The translations under genes were made by a program, and so were the position numbers. The notes beneath the pieces were generated by a model. The model worked only from the letters and a program-made list of their open reading frames with translations. It was not told the origin of the DNA and did not search any database. From Elgaria multicarinata webbii (taxonomy: Eukaryota; Chordata; Lepidosauria; Squamata; Anguidae): a stretch of 64,000 nucleotides of DNA. How positions within the stretch are numbered: position 1 is the first letter of the stretch; each line of letters starts with the position of its first letter. Shown piece by piece: positions 24,196 through 35,229 of this stretch. Location of the stretch: positions 36,998,726-37,062,725 of the forward strand of contig NC_086178.1 of assembly GCF_023053635.1 (NCBI RefSeq). Direction: 5' to 3'.

Positions 24196-25464
24196 TGCTT
24201 CTGGAGGTCAGCTTGAGAAAATTCTGGGGGAATCTGTTGTCCAGAGCCAGCCCTACCATTAGGCATAATGAGACAGTTGTCTCTGGCAGCAGATACTGGG
24301 GGGTAGCAGCAGCAGTGGTGGTGGCGATGTCAGCAGCAATAGCATGCGCGCACACACACACACAGCCATTCCCCTCTCTTGGGGTATGGAGGGGAATGCT
24401 AGCGCATTGCTAGTCTTCAAATAAGATTCAACTGCTAATCCAGTTGGCTTCTGTACATGCAATGGAGGGGGGCATTTTGTCCTTTGCCTCAGGCAGCAAA
24501 ATACCTTGGGCCAGCCTTGCTGTCATCTGTCATCTTTGGCACAAAGGTATCTCTGTTATTGATGAAATTCATACCAGAAGAAAATAATATACTAGAATCA
24601 AAAACTGCGGCATGTTATGTAAACCTGGCAAAAGACCAAAAGACCAAAACTTTACTTGCAAGATCTCCATTTCTTCAAAAGATGCTTTAGCTACAGCAAT
24701 GAAAGCCTTTATCTACAGCAGGTCAGTGAAAAAAACTGAAGTCACATTCCAGGGAAATAATTTGCGTCATGTTGACAGCTTACAGGCAAAGTTTCATCCC
24801 AATGCAAATTAAAATAATTGAGCCATAAACCTTTGACAAAGTGATTTAAAAGGAGAAAGAGAACTAGCTGCCATTCAGTATTAGTTGTGGCTTCTAATTT
24901 TATACGTTTAACCTATTCAGACTTTATTATCACTTTTATAGCATTTTTTTTACAGCCCAGTCTATGAAGCAATGTACCAGCAAACAGCAGTTTAGTGTTG
25001 GGAGTTCGGTGACGAGGTCATGTGACTATGTTCCCATTCAGCTGGAAGAAAATTCTTATCACCACGCTAGAAATAGATGTCTCTATCAAGCTTCCATAGC
25101 AGTGCCATATAAACCTGTTTGTGCAACAATGAAATAGTCATAGACAGGGTGGCAGAAGAGCAAACCTGGGGGCAACTCACCTACCAATAATACAGGAAGC
25201 ATGCTAACTGTTATGGGAGACCCTGTGGACTTTATTATTTGTAATAATGTGTAAGAATGGCATTGCAATTTACCTCTCTCCAAGTTGCCGCAGATGACAG
25301 GCTTTTCTACATTTAAAAAACCAACATGCTGTCTTACTGTGGTTATCTGCATGCACTATTTTTCTTGCGTGTGATTGGCGGCATTACACAGGTGGACACA
25401 CGGTTTGAAATTGAATTCTTCCCCTGTCTGCTTGCTCCATGTGCTCAATTGACTTTACTGAGTC

Positions 25465-25480
25465 AGCGCCATCTGGTGGC
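25465..25480 (-). promoter_or_regulatory. candidate CTCF-binding motif
   Basis: AGCGCCATCTGGTGGC is the reverse complement of GCCACCAGATGGCGCT, a close match to the known CTCF core (CCACCAG[GA][GT]GGCGC). It lies in a stretch without recognised repeats. One motif alone does not prove binding. Confidence 0.4.
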
Positions 25481-26443
25481 ATAATTATAGCACAATGCTG
25501 AGATTACAAGCTGGGAAATGATGCAATTTCCTGGATATTCCCACATTATCTCTTGGTTTTTTAAACCCGCAAGTTCCAGGGGATAGCACGAAAGGAGCCC
25601 TGGATGCTGACGACATTGTGAAAGAACCCGCAACCCCCACCAATCACAAGCATGCCATAAATCGCTCAGATAGAGAAGCTCAACATGCCACTGAAGCATC
25701 GTCAGCTCATACTACACTAGATGCCAGCCTTTAGGAAATGCTTTATAACTTCCTCTCATCCAGCCTCGCAATAGCTATGTGAGGTAGTTCATTAATATTC
25801 CCATTTGCCGGATGGCAAACTGATGGTTACTTATTCAAGACTATGCAATCATTTAACTGGGATTTGAATATCTTGATCCCACATTACTTGATCAATTGAT
25901 TTAGGGGATCCGGGAGACCCAGATTCCTACTGTAGTGCAACAAACACAATGTAAATGAGAGCTTTCTGAAACTCAACATATTCTTCTCCAGAAGCTCAGG
26001 TCCTAGTACATTTCTTCCTTTGTCACATTTGCCTCCGTCTCGTTTAATGCTGTTTATGTGCCACCAAAGATTCCAATTTTGAATTTCCTGTTTCATTGAA
26101 AGGGTGGGCCAAAGTCCTCTTCACATATTCATTGGACGTATGGTGTAGAACAGCAGGATTGTGCCTGCTGACTGCGTTCCTGACCCCATATATTCAAGAA
26201 ATGGTATGAATCGAAGCTTCACCTCGTGTCCAGTTTTAACTTCTGTGCTGCATTGGCTTGCAGCCATGTGGCCTTGAACCTATGCACATTTATTTGGAAG
26301 AAGCCAGCCTCACTGTTTAGTGCAGCAAACTCTCAGGTAAGCATGCCTAGGGCTTCTGCCTTACAGTACAGTGCTATGCATATTTACTGAAAGCAAGTCC
26401 TGCGATGTTCAGTGGTGTACTTCCTAGTAAGTCTGCGTAACTT

Positions 26444-26760
26444 AGGGCTTGTCTATATGCCCTAAATATCCCATCATGGCTGCACAGTTGTGCCCCATCG
26501 TTTATATGATGCAGCCACCGACTCACAGCCACATCAGGCGTTTCCCCTGGAAACTGTGGTTTTGCTAAGTATTGATTTTCTGTGACTTTTTCCACCACTC
26601 CAATGTCACCACTGTTGTTTCTCCATCTGTCAGTGGTGCCCTCGGTTCAGGTTTAGAAAATGGGTGTATCTAGGGGCAGATCCCAACACAGCATAGGCAT
26701 GGGAAACGGAGGGCAGCGGGCGGGCTCAACAAGCCTCATAACAGCTACCATGGCAATGTA
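26444..26760. mobile_element. non-autonomous DNA transposon, copy of the 4334-4744 family
   Basis: GGGCTTGTCTATATGCCC is the TIR; GTTTATATGATGCAGCCACC matches the 16956 copy. The far end is not resolved. Confidence 0.5.
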
Positions 26761-27059
26761 AAAGTTGGGGAACAAAAGTAAGGGTATTAAAAATAAATGT
26801 TTTCACTGTTTCTCCAGTCCCTCAATATATGCTCCCAATTCCTGCCATCTGACAATGGCGCTGCAATTTCCCCCAGGCTGGATAGCCAGCACTCACTCTG
26901 CCTGTGTAACTCTTTCGATTCCACTTCGCAATAGCAATGCTGCGGAGTTTGGGGGAAATGAGGAGGCAAAGCGGAGTCATGTAAATATGGTCTTAAGTTT
27001 CTTTGGGAGTATTTAATATATCCAGTCCTTTCTTCTAAAATGTTGCAGGGATTCATTCC

Positions 27060-27160
27060 CCCTCACCCAGCTGTGTATATCTATTTATTATTTATTTATT
27101 TAATTACATTTATATACTGCCTCACAGCTGAAGCTCTCTGGGCGGTTTACAACAATCTGT
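27060..27160 (-). mobile_element. LINE 3' tail
   Basis: ATTTATTATTTATTTATTTA followed by the reverse of the AACCGCCCAGAGAGCTTC tail block (CTCTCTGGGCGGTTTACAA). Confidence 0.6.
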
Positions 27161-27437
27161 TTGTATCCTGTTTGTGTTGGTTCCTATTGACAAGACAAGA
27201 TTTATTTTATCTTTTCCCTTTCTGAAACAAGATCTAGGATTCAGGTCTCTATTGCTTTAAGTCACTGGATCTCCAAAAATGCTTGATATTCTTGCCTTGG
27301 CAAAAAAGAGAGACACTTCAGTTTTACACGTCAGCTAACACCAAGCAATATAGTTCATTTCAGCAATAAACAAGTCATTGTTTTCCTGTTTGATACAGAA
27401 TAAAAACTCACAAATTATGGGAAGAGAAATCACAAGT

Positions 27438-27440
<3 letters not shown>

Positions 27441-27497
<57 letters not shown>

Positions 27498-27501
27498 TTT
27501 T
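27441..27501 (+). repeat. (TC)n microsatellite then poly-T
   Basis: About 49 bases of TC followed by about 12 T. Confidence 0.95.
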
Positions 27502-28094
27502 CTTTTCTCTTTTTAAGGTTGAAGGGCAAATATAGCCAAACTTACAGCACAACCCTAAGAAATAGACAGTCCAATCTCAGAGCCTTCTGTCCATCCTAAG
27601 CCCTACTGGTACGAGGCTAGAGGGGTGGGAAGAACAGCAGAGCCTTTATTAGATGGGCCTCTGAGCTCATCCAGTTCACTCACCTTGCCGGAGGCAGGGG
27701 CTGAGAGGCCTTTGGGTCCAATAAATCCACAACCTCTTCCCTCCCTTCCCATCAGCATGCTCCAGCCCTTCCTCTCCTCCAGGTCAGAGCTCAGATGGAG
27801 AATGAGCCACTGAAGAGCTTTCCATGACAGCTGAGAGGAGTGGGGAGATGGGGGGTAGGTGGGAAATCCCCACTTAGATTTCCCCCTCCAAAGTCCTAGT
27901 TCTGTCTATGGTGTCGGAGGGGGAAATCCTGAGCATCCTTTGGCCCTTCAGACGCTGCCTAGGAACCCATAGGATTCCTCCCTTAAGCACTTAAATCCTA
28001 TTGATTTAACAAGATATATTGAAGCACATGCTTATTTCTCCAGTAGAAATGTTAAGTTCCGTTAGCATCAATTTATAGCCTCTGACCCTTACTG

Positions 28095-28175
28095 ACAGTG
28101 CAATCATAAACATGCCTACTCAGAAGTAAGCCCCGTTGAGATCAATGGTACTTATATGTATGTATAGGATTGGAA
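28095..28175. mobile_element. short fold-back element (GCAATCC type)
   Basis: CAGTGCAATCATAAACATGC, CTACTCAGAAGTAAGCCCCG, then GTATGTATAGGATTGGA: the same plan as 3998-4088. Confidence 0.5.
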
Positions 28176-28589
28176 GCAATTGGGGGGATAGCTAAAGCAG
28201 CTCCAAGCTGACATAGCAAGACCAATCTGGGACCCTCCTGGTGGAATGAACAGCTTTGAATCCAGCAGAACCAAAGCCAGATCTCGCCCAACCACACCCT
28301 CAACCTGGAATGCTCCGCTTGGGGGCATTGCACTTGCTACTGTTGTGAGAACCTAACCAGGGAGGAACCTTCCACAGCAGCTTTCCAGAGGCAGAATGGG
28401 CCCACTGGGGGGGAAAGGGGGGCCCTTCCCACTTTGGTGGACCTCTTCTTTGCCAATGGGAATCTGACTCCGCCCCATCCTAGCCACCCCCCTAGCAGGT
28501 GGATCCAGAGGTTAAGATTGCTCCATAAGTTAAGTTTGGACCTCATGGTATCACAAAAATGTCTTAAATGGCTGTGATCAAAACAAAAC

Positions 28590-28925
28590 AAAACAAAATT
28601 TATCACTTGTATACTTCTGAATATAATGAAATCCCTCAGTGGTTTAAATATGAAAATACATTTAAATACAAAATTAAAACCTAATGCTAAAATTACTTAA
28701 AACTACAGTAAAAAACAAACAAACCAAGGAGCAGTAACATGGAACTGAATGATTAATTTACTTACAGACCAGGGAAAGCCCAGGTGAACAATTTTCAGGA
28801 GACATTTAAAAGAAACATTTTCTGTCTCCCAAACTGCATGAGGGTGCATTTTCCAGAGGGTGGGTGCCACCACAGAGAAGGCCTGGCATTGGGGTACTTC
28901 AGGGTATGGGAAAAAATTGCATCCA
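28590..28925 (-). mobile_element. L2-like LINE 3' end
   Basis: In the plus sense the AT-rich tail is followed by CCAGGGAAAGCCCAGGTGAA, CTGCATGAGGGTGCATTTTC and CAGAGGGTGGGTGCCACCAC. The 32850-33130 copy has the same order. Confidence 0.55.
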
Positions 28926-29705
28926 TGCAAGCAGAAATTCCATTCTTGCATATCAACTTGGGAAAATAACTGTCAATTCCTGACCAGTCCCAATTAGCTA
29001 ATTGGGTTGTTTATTTACTTACAATATTAGTATACCTCTCTTCAACTAAAACAGCTTTCAGAACCATTAATGATTCTATAACCACATAGGCAGATGATTT
29101 GGAGCCTTTTCTGAAGATAATTTCATTCCAAGCCATAGTTCAATCAGTCTGAAGAAAGGGGGAGTACCAGGTATATCTAAAAACTAGCCAGATAGCTTTT
29201 CCCCGTGTGTACAGTAAAGGTGGGGGAGGCCAGGTGAGAGAACAGAAGAAAGTTCATGAGATAAAAACAATGAATGCTGATACTAAGACATATCGATCGA
29301 TTTCTAGTCAGAGGTATCCAGGAACGCTCTAAGAACTTGACACTTCTTTTCTAATGAGTTCAAAAGTGGTCTATCTAAAGCGACAGAGACATAATAAAGA
29401 CACACAAAATGAACTGCAATTCGAAGCACGTCTGCCTGTCTCTAGGACTCCTGACATGTTCCTTCCAGTCCAGTTAGGTTCAGAATTGGAGGATAAACAA
29501 GGTTTTAAGCAACAGTTCTTTACTGCACTCAATCTAGTGGAGCCCAATATACTGTCACATCACCTCCTTGGGATTTCTGTCCAGAAAAAAATAAAATAGC
29601 AGGGGTACCATTCATTTATAAACACTGGAGCCTCTATACATTATCAAATGCCATCAGTAGTACTATTTTCTGTTCACTGTTTAAATGTAACGTTCCACTG
29701 ATGAG

Positions 29706-29834
29706 GGGCCGATCTACACCAAGCAGGATATAACACTTTTAAAACAGTATGAAAACTGTATATGTAATGTGGCCTGGGCCTGAACAGTTGTCATAACCCT
29801 TATAAACCGTTATAAGCAGTAGTGTAGATCCTGC
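29706..29834. mobile_element. MITE, third copy of the 6003-6155 family
   Basis: GGCCGATCTACACCAAGCAG at the left and AGCAGTAGTGTAGATCCTGC at the right, with CTGTATATGTAATGTGGCCT inside. Confidence 0.65.
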
Positions 29835-30306
29835 CGAGGTCTAAACTACACGTAATGTTAAATGATTTGCCATTTGCTGTGTTTGTGTTTTCCATTCAAA
29901 GGAACACTATGAGCTTTATGAACGTTCTTGGGGCACGAAGTATGGTGAGTAATTCCCACATTTCAGAGCTGCGCTGAAATAGCAATTCTTTGCAGAGTTA
30001 TGTAGTCATGCCATGCAATACTCTTCAAGGAAAATAAATATATTTTCCCCCCTAAATGTTCATCGTGGCTTAACTGCATAATTTTTTTTTTAAAGTATGC
30101 TGCTAGGCTGAAAAGCATCAGATAATTGTGTTGAATACTGTAATCTTCAATACAGAATGGATTTTTAAAAAAACATGAGTAATTTTCAATTACAGCTTGT
30201 TACATCTTCACACTTCAATCCTTTTATTTGGAATAATAATCAAACAAGACTTTTGTCACATGTTAAAATTGCCTCACGTTAATTCTCCTCAACTTAAAGA
30301 AGACCG

Positions 30307-30753
30307 ACCTTCGCTAGGCCAGCAGTTATCCCGGGCTGGGATCACCCCTGTGTGTCCAGATGATGCACAGGGGATCCCGGGCTCAGGCAGGGAATCAAAC
30401 CTCGCTGGCCCCAGGATAAAGTCTACCCCATTGGGCCCGCTTTTTCTCGCAGTCTCGGGCTGCCAGCGTGCAGCCCCTTCCACAGCTTTTCCCGGCTACG
30501 TGCAATTACTCGCGAGTAGCCGGGAGAAGCTGCGCCCATTGGGGGCAGGGTGGGGGAGCGGGAAAACCAAGTTAATTTTTTAAAAAAACCACTTACCTGA
30601 GCGCACGAGCCCCTTTAAGAAAAAAAATGGCGGACACGACTGGTCCTTCCTTCAGCTCGTTGCGTTGACATCTAGACTAGGGGGAGAGCCTGCAAAAGTT
30701 GCATCGCGGTCTCTCCCCTCCTCTGTCACGGATTTTAAGGTAGGTCTAGCAAA
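30307..30753. mobile_element. G+C-rich segment, possibly a DNA transposon
   Basis: The ends CCTTCGCTAGGCC and GGTCTAGCAAAGG are loosely inverted. The interior is G+C-rich with inner inverted blocks (ATCCCGGGCTGGGATCACCC, CAGGGGATCCCGGGCTC). It was considered as a promoter CpG island, but no exon follows. Confidence 0.35.
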
Positions 30754-31289
30754 GGCCTATATCTACGTAACTGCATTTATCATATTTGCCCCTTGTTTCA
30801 TTTGCTTCCTTTTGTTCTCTTTGCCTACAGTCACAATTCAAATTGTATGGACTTTGGGGCAAGACCTTTGGAGCCTTTGCTTATGTTAGTCTGTAAATTG
30901 GCATTTTCATATTGATGGCGCTGGATTAATAATAGGTGAGGCTGAGGCTGAGGCTAACCACACTGTGTCAAATTTAATGAAAGAAGCACTTTTGAAAATT
31001 ACCCCTCCTTTCTCTTACATCCATAGCTACAGCAAATGAAGTATGCTAAGCCTCTTCTAAAAAGGCACATTCACATCCTGGTAGAACTCACTAGGCAAGT
31101 TCTCAACCCATATCCCCAACATTTTGGGGCCACAACAGAAAAGGACCTTATATTTATCTCATTTCTTGAATCCAATAGGTTGCTGCTGTATGGGAAGCAA
31201 GTTTTATGTATCAGTGTCAGATATACACATATATACAGCATAGATATAGATATATAGTTGTTATACTTTTCTGACCTCTCTTACAGAAC

Positions 31290-31385
31290 AGCTAGCATAG
31301 CGTTGTATCCAATGTTAGTCTAACTAAAATCCCATTCATTTCAATGGGGCTTCTCTAAGTAGAACTAGCTGGATACAACCCGGGG
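31290..31385. mobile_element. short fold-back element (TIR GTTGTATCC)
   Basis: GCGTTGTATCCAATGTTAGT is mirrored by AGCTGGATACAACC around CCCATTCATTTCAATGGGG. A second copy is at 47053-47145. Confidence 0.6.
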
Positions 31386-31635
31386 ACTGCACCACTGATC
31401 AACATACAAAAGCTTATGTTGTCATGTATAGAAACTACTATATGTTTGAGGAAAAATTATTTCCTTGTTGAACTAGAAACACCATGAATGTTTGCTTCTG
31501 AGCATTTTAGAAACAAAAAGCATAAACGTAGCAGAAAGCATCACGTGTATTTTCAAACTGAAAAGGTTAATTGTACTTTGGGAACAGAGGAAACTGCATT
31601 ATGACTCTGGTTCATCAAGCTCATTACTGTCTATT

Positions 31636-31773
31636 CCAGCCCTGCCCAACCTGGTGACCTCTAGAGGTGTTGGACAACAACTCCCATCATCCTGAATCAG
31701 CAAGGTGATGCTGGCTGGCGATAGTGGGAATTTTAGTCCCAACTTGTAAGGGTACCAGGTTGGGGAGGGCTGG
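31636..31773. mobile_element. fold-back MITE (TIR CCAGCCCTGCCCAACCTGG)
   Basis: CCAGCCCTGCCCAACCTGG at the left and CCAGGTTGGGGAGGGCTGG at the right, with ACAACTCCCATCATCC inside. Relatives are at 33267-33380, 46354-46489 and 57325-57455. Confidence 0.7.
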
Positions 31774-32849
31774 TCAACATTGAGTTGCAGCAGCTTTCCA
31801 GTCCTACCTGGAGATGCTGGGACTTGAACCTGGGACCTTCTGCATACAGGTTGTAAAATGGGAGTTACAGGTATCCATGTGCATTTTCCACTTTAAATGT
31901 TTGGATCAACCACCTATTTTATTAAGGTGAAAACTCCTCCTAAAATTCACTTAACCTATGCAGATAACATCACAATGCTACATAGCATCAGATGTGGCTG
32001 TGATGACATCATGGAGGACAGATCTGTATGGAGAGGAGAGCTATTTAAACAAATAAAAGAAGATTTTTACAAGGAGTACCTCAAAAAACCACAAAAGCAC
32101 TGCAAAAATATACACAAGGCAGTAATTCTGTCTCAACCTAGAGGAAAGCAAATTGACATTTCCCACCATAAGCCTCCAACAGCAATTATTCCCTGCTTTA
32201 CTTTTTTTAAAAGTAAAAATAAATGAAAAGGAATGGATCAACTTGGATAGATTGATCTTCAATAGATTAGATCAATAATTTAGACTAGAACTACAATTTC
32301 TGGAGGGAACTCTGAAAACTGATTCAATGGCTTTGTTTGGCTGAAACCCTAAAGCATTGTTTGTTCATTAGATCATTTCTCAATATACATTTCAAAAATG
32401 GCAAATATAGACATTTTTAACCCAACATTTGTAACAGTGAAGCAATTTGGAAGAAGAATATAATTGGAATAGGCTTTAGAAAATGGTATTTCCAAACTAT
32501 CCAAAATTCTGCAGTACTGATGTTTTGAAGAGAAAGCTATGGGGAAGAAGCACTAGCTATTAATTTTTAAAAATATATAATAATTGGAACAAGACAATAT
32601 CAGAGTAACCCTGCAGGGACTTTCTGAAAAAAATAAAATAAAACTAGGTCAGTACAAGATAGCCTGAGTATATAGGAATTCTACACTGAAGCCACATGCG
32701 GTACCACAAGGTCATTAAGCCCTGTGGGGAAATGAGTGCACCCTTATGGATGCTCCAGTCAGGCTAGAGAGAGAGATTTGGTTGCTTGAAACCAAAACCA
32801 TAAAGAATAAAGTAAAAGTGGCTTGTTTGTTTAGCTAATAGTGGTGAGA

Positions 32850-33130
32850 TTGATTTATTACATTTTTATACTGCCCAATAGCCGAGGCTCTCCAGGCAGT
32901 TCACAATTAAAACCATAAAATACAGCAAGTCAAAATAAATTCAAAACATTGAGTTAAAAATACCATATAAAATCAAAATAAGTTATAGTCCAGGGAAAGC
33001 CTGTGTGAAAACATGTTTTTAAAGGCATTTAGAGGACATTACATTTCCCACCTCCTGAACCGCATGAGGGAGGGTTTTCCAGAGGGTGGGGGCCGCTACA
33101 GAGAAGGCCCTTTGTCAAGGTTCTTCATGG
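32850..33130 (-). mobile_element. L2-like LINE 3' end
   Basis: Contains TACTGCCCAATAGCCGAGGC, A-rich middle, CATGAGGGAGGGTTTTCCAG and GAGAAGGCCCTTT, the reverse of a LINE ORF2 end and tail. Confidence 0.65.
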
Positions 33131-33266
33131 CGACATTCCATTCATTTTGGAATGGCCAGCAGGACCTCCTCTGAAGATCTGTTGTCTGGGTGTATATAAG
33201 GGAAGGTGGCTTGTTAAGTATCTTGGTCCCATGTCATTAATTCAATCACAAATGTTTGCATAGATG

Positions 33267-33380
33267 AGCCTTCCCCAGCTAGTTGCCCCTGATGACTGGG
33301 GAATGCTGGGAATTGTAGTTCAATTGGGAATGCTGGAAATTGTAGTTCCTGGGGGACACAAGGTTGGGGAAGGCTGGCTT
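33267..33380. mobile_element. fold-back MITE, relative of 31636-31773
   Basis: AGCCTTCCCCAGCTAG at the left and AGGTTGGGGAAGGCT at the right. GGAATGCTGGGAATTGTAGT occurs twice inside, suggesting a small internal duplication. Confidence 0.55.
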
Positions 33381-33559
33381 AGCCCGGCATGAATGTGCAC
33401 GTGTATTTTTCCTGTCCATAAAAGTCCAACTTCCTTTAACCTGCTTAAACATTTCAAGCTGCCTCACACTTGGCATTGCAGCCAGATGTTTGCCTCTAGG
33501 ATGTGTATGTCCCCCAAACAACTTGGAGGCATGAGCCAGGAAATTACCATTGACTGGGG

Positions 33560-34015
33560 CTCCCTAAGATATTCACAGGAGGGCAACGAGGATGATCAGG
33601 GGTCTAGAAACAAAGCCCTATGAGGAGAGACTGAAAGAACTGGCCATGTTTAGCCTTGAGAAGAGAAGGCTGAGGGGAGACATGATAGCACTCCTCAAAT
33701 ACTTGAAAGGTTGTCACACAGAGGGCCAGGATCTCTTCTCAATCATCCCAGAGTGCAGGACACGGACTAATGGGCTCAAGTTACAGGAAGCCAGATTCCA
33801 GCTGGACATCAGGAAAAACTTCCTGTGTTAGAGCAGTCCAACAGTGGAACCAATTGCCTAGGGAGGTCATGGGCTTTCCCACACTAGAGGCATTGAAGAT
33901 GTAGCTAGACAGCCATCTGTCGGGGATGCTTTAAGATAGATTCCTGCACTGAGCAGAGGGTTGGACTCAATGGCCTTATAGGCCCCTTCCAACTCTACTA
34001 TTCTACGCTTCTATG
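33560..34015 (+). mobile_element. CR1 LINE 3' end
   Basis: GAGAGACTGAAAGAACTGGC, AAGAGAAGGCTGAGGGGAGA, GGACATCAGGAAAAACTTCC, GGTTGGACTCAATGGCC and a TTCTACGCTTCTATGAC end. It is the longest CR1 copy in the window. Confidence 0.8.
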
Positions 34016-35229
34016 ACTGCATAATTAAAGACATGCATCCAGGGCTGGCATCCAGGGTAGGCAGGGTCGGGCTCCTGCCAAGGGGCCTATGGACAAGAGA
34101 CCTTTGGGCTTGCTCCTCCTCTTCATCATTGTCACATGCTAGCTCACCTGCCTCCTGCTCTAGCCCAGAGAATGGTGGTGGTTAGATGGAGGAGCAGAAG
34201 GTGCCACTGCCTACTTGCTCACTGGCTCTATGTCAAGCAAGCAAGTGGGAGTGATGATGAGAAAGAGGATGCGGAGCAACAGCAGCTGGTGGCAATAGCA
34301 TAAAAAAATAGACTCACTGAAGCGGGGTGAGCATGGAAGGTATCTTGTCCAAGGGCCTTCAAAAACCTGAAGCCGGCACTGCATGCATCTCCCCTTCACA
34401 TTGGATGCAGTTACCACAGCAGTAAGTGGAATTTCCATTTGAAGCAGCTCACACTCTTCCAGTCATAGAGGTAGCTAGTTACCTCTGCTTTCTATCTCTG
34501 AGAAGTCACCGCAGTTGTTTTCAGGACAACTGTGTTCAAGAGCTAATGGCTAATTTACCAAATACTTGCACGATGTTCTACTTCACGATGTCTAGATTTA
34601 ATTAAAGTGTATGTAAGAAATGTGGCTCACCCACTTCTCTGAGGTCTGGAAAGAAGTCATGAAGTCAGTGGGGCATAGCAGTTAGAGTGCTGGAGTGGGA
34701 CCTGGGGGACCTGGGTTCTGATCGCCACTCGGCAATGAAGCTCATTGGGTGACTTTAGTCCATTCACTGACCCTCAGCCTCAGCCCTGGATTAACCTTTA
34801 AGCAATATAACCACATGCTTAGGGCACCAAGAAAAGGGGGCGCCACAGAGTACCGGCACTGTAGCTGTAGCCATTTAATTTTAAGGAATTCCAGATTAAA
34901 AATAGTTTTCAATAAATTTTTGCATTTGCATTTTTCCCTTATACAGTTTTATTATAAAATGCATAAAACAGTGTTGAAAATTTGTATTTTTTCTGTTTCC
35001 CTAGTTACTATAGTATTTCTTTATTTACAGTCAACAGACCAATATAAAACAAGAAGATACACCATTATATAAAACAATACAGAGTAGGGATAAAAAAGAA
35101 GGAGTGTTACAAAATCACTAAAGATACTAGATTGTTGGTTTCTGAAAAGGGAACAGAATTGGGTTATTGGAGCCTAGCATAGTGAAAAAGGGAGGGATAT
35201 ATAGATAATAAAATTGCTAATCTGTGGAT

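Noticed and set aside
30197-30890. ORF and G+C-rich patch with ATGGCGG, like a CpG-island promoter
   Set aside because: No exon or conserved coding follows, and the patch has transposon-like inverted ends.
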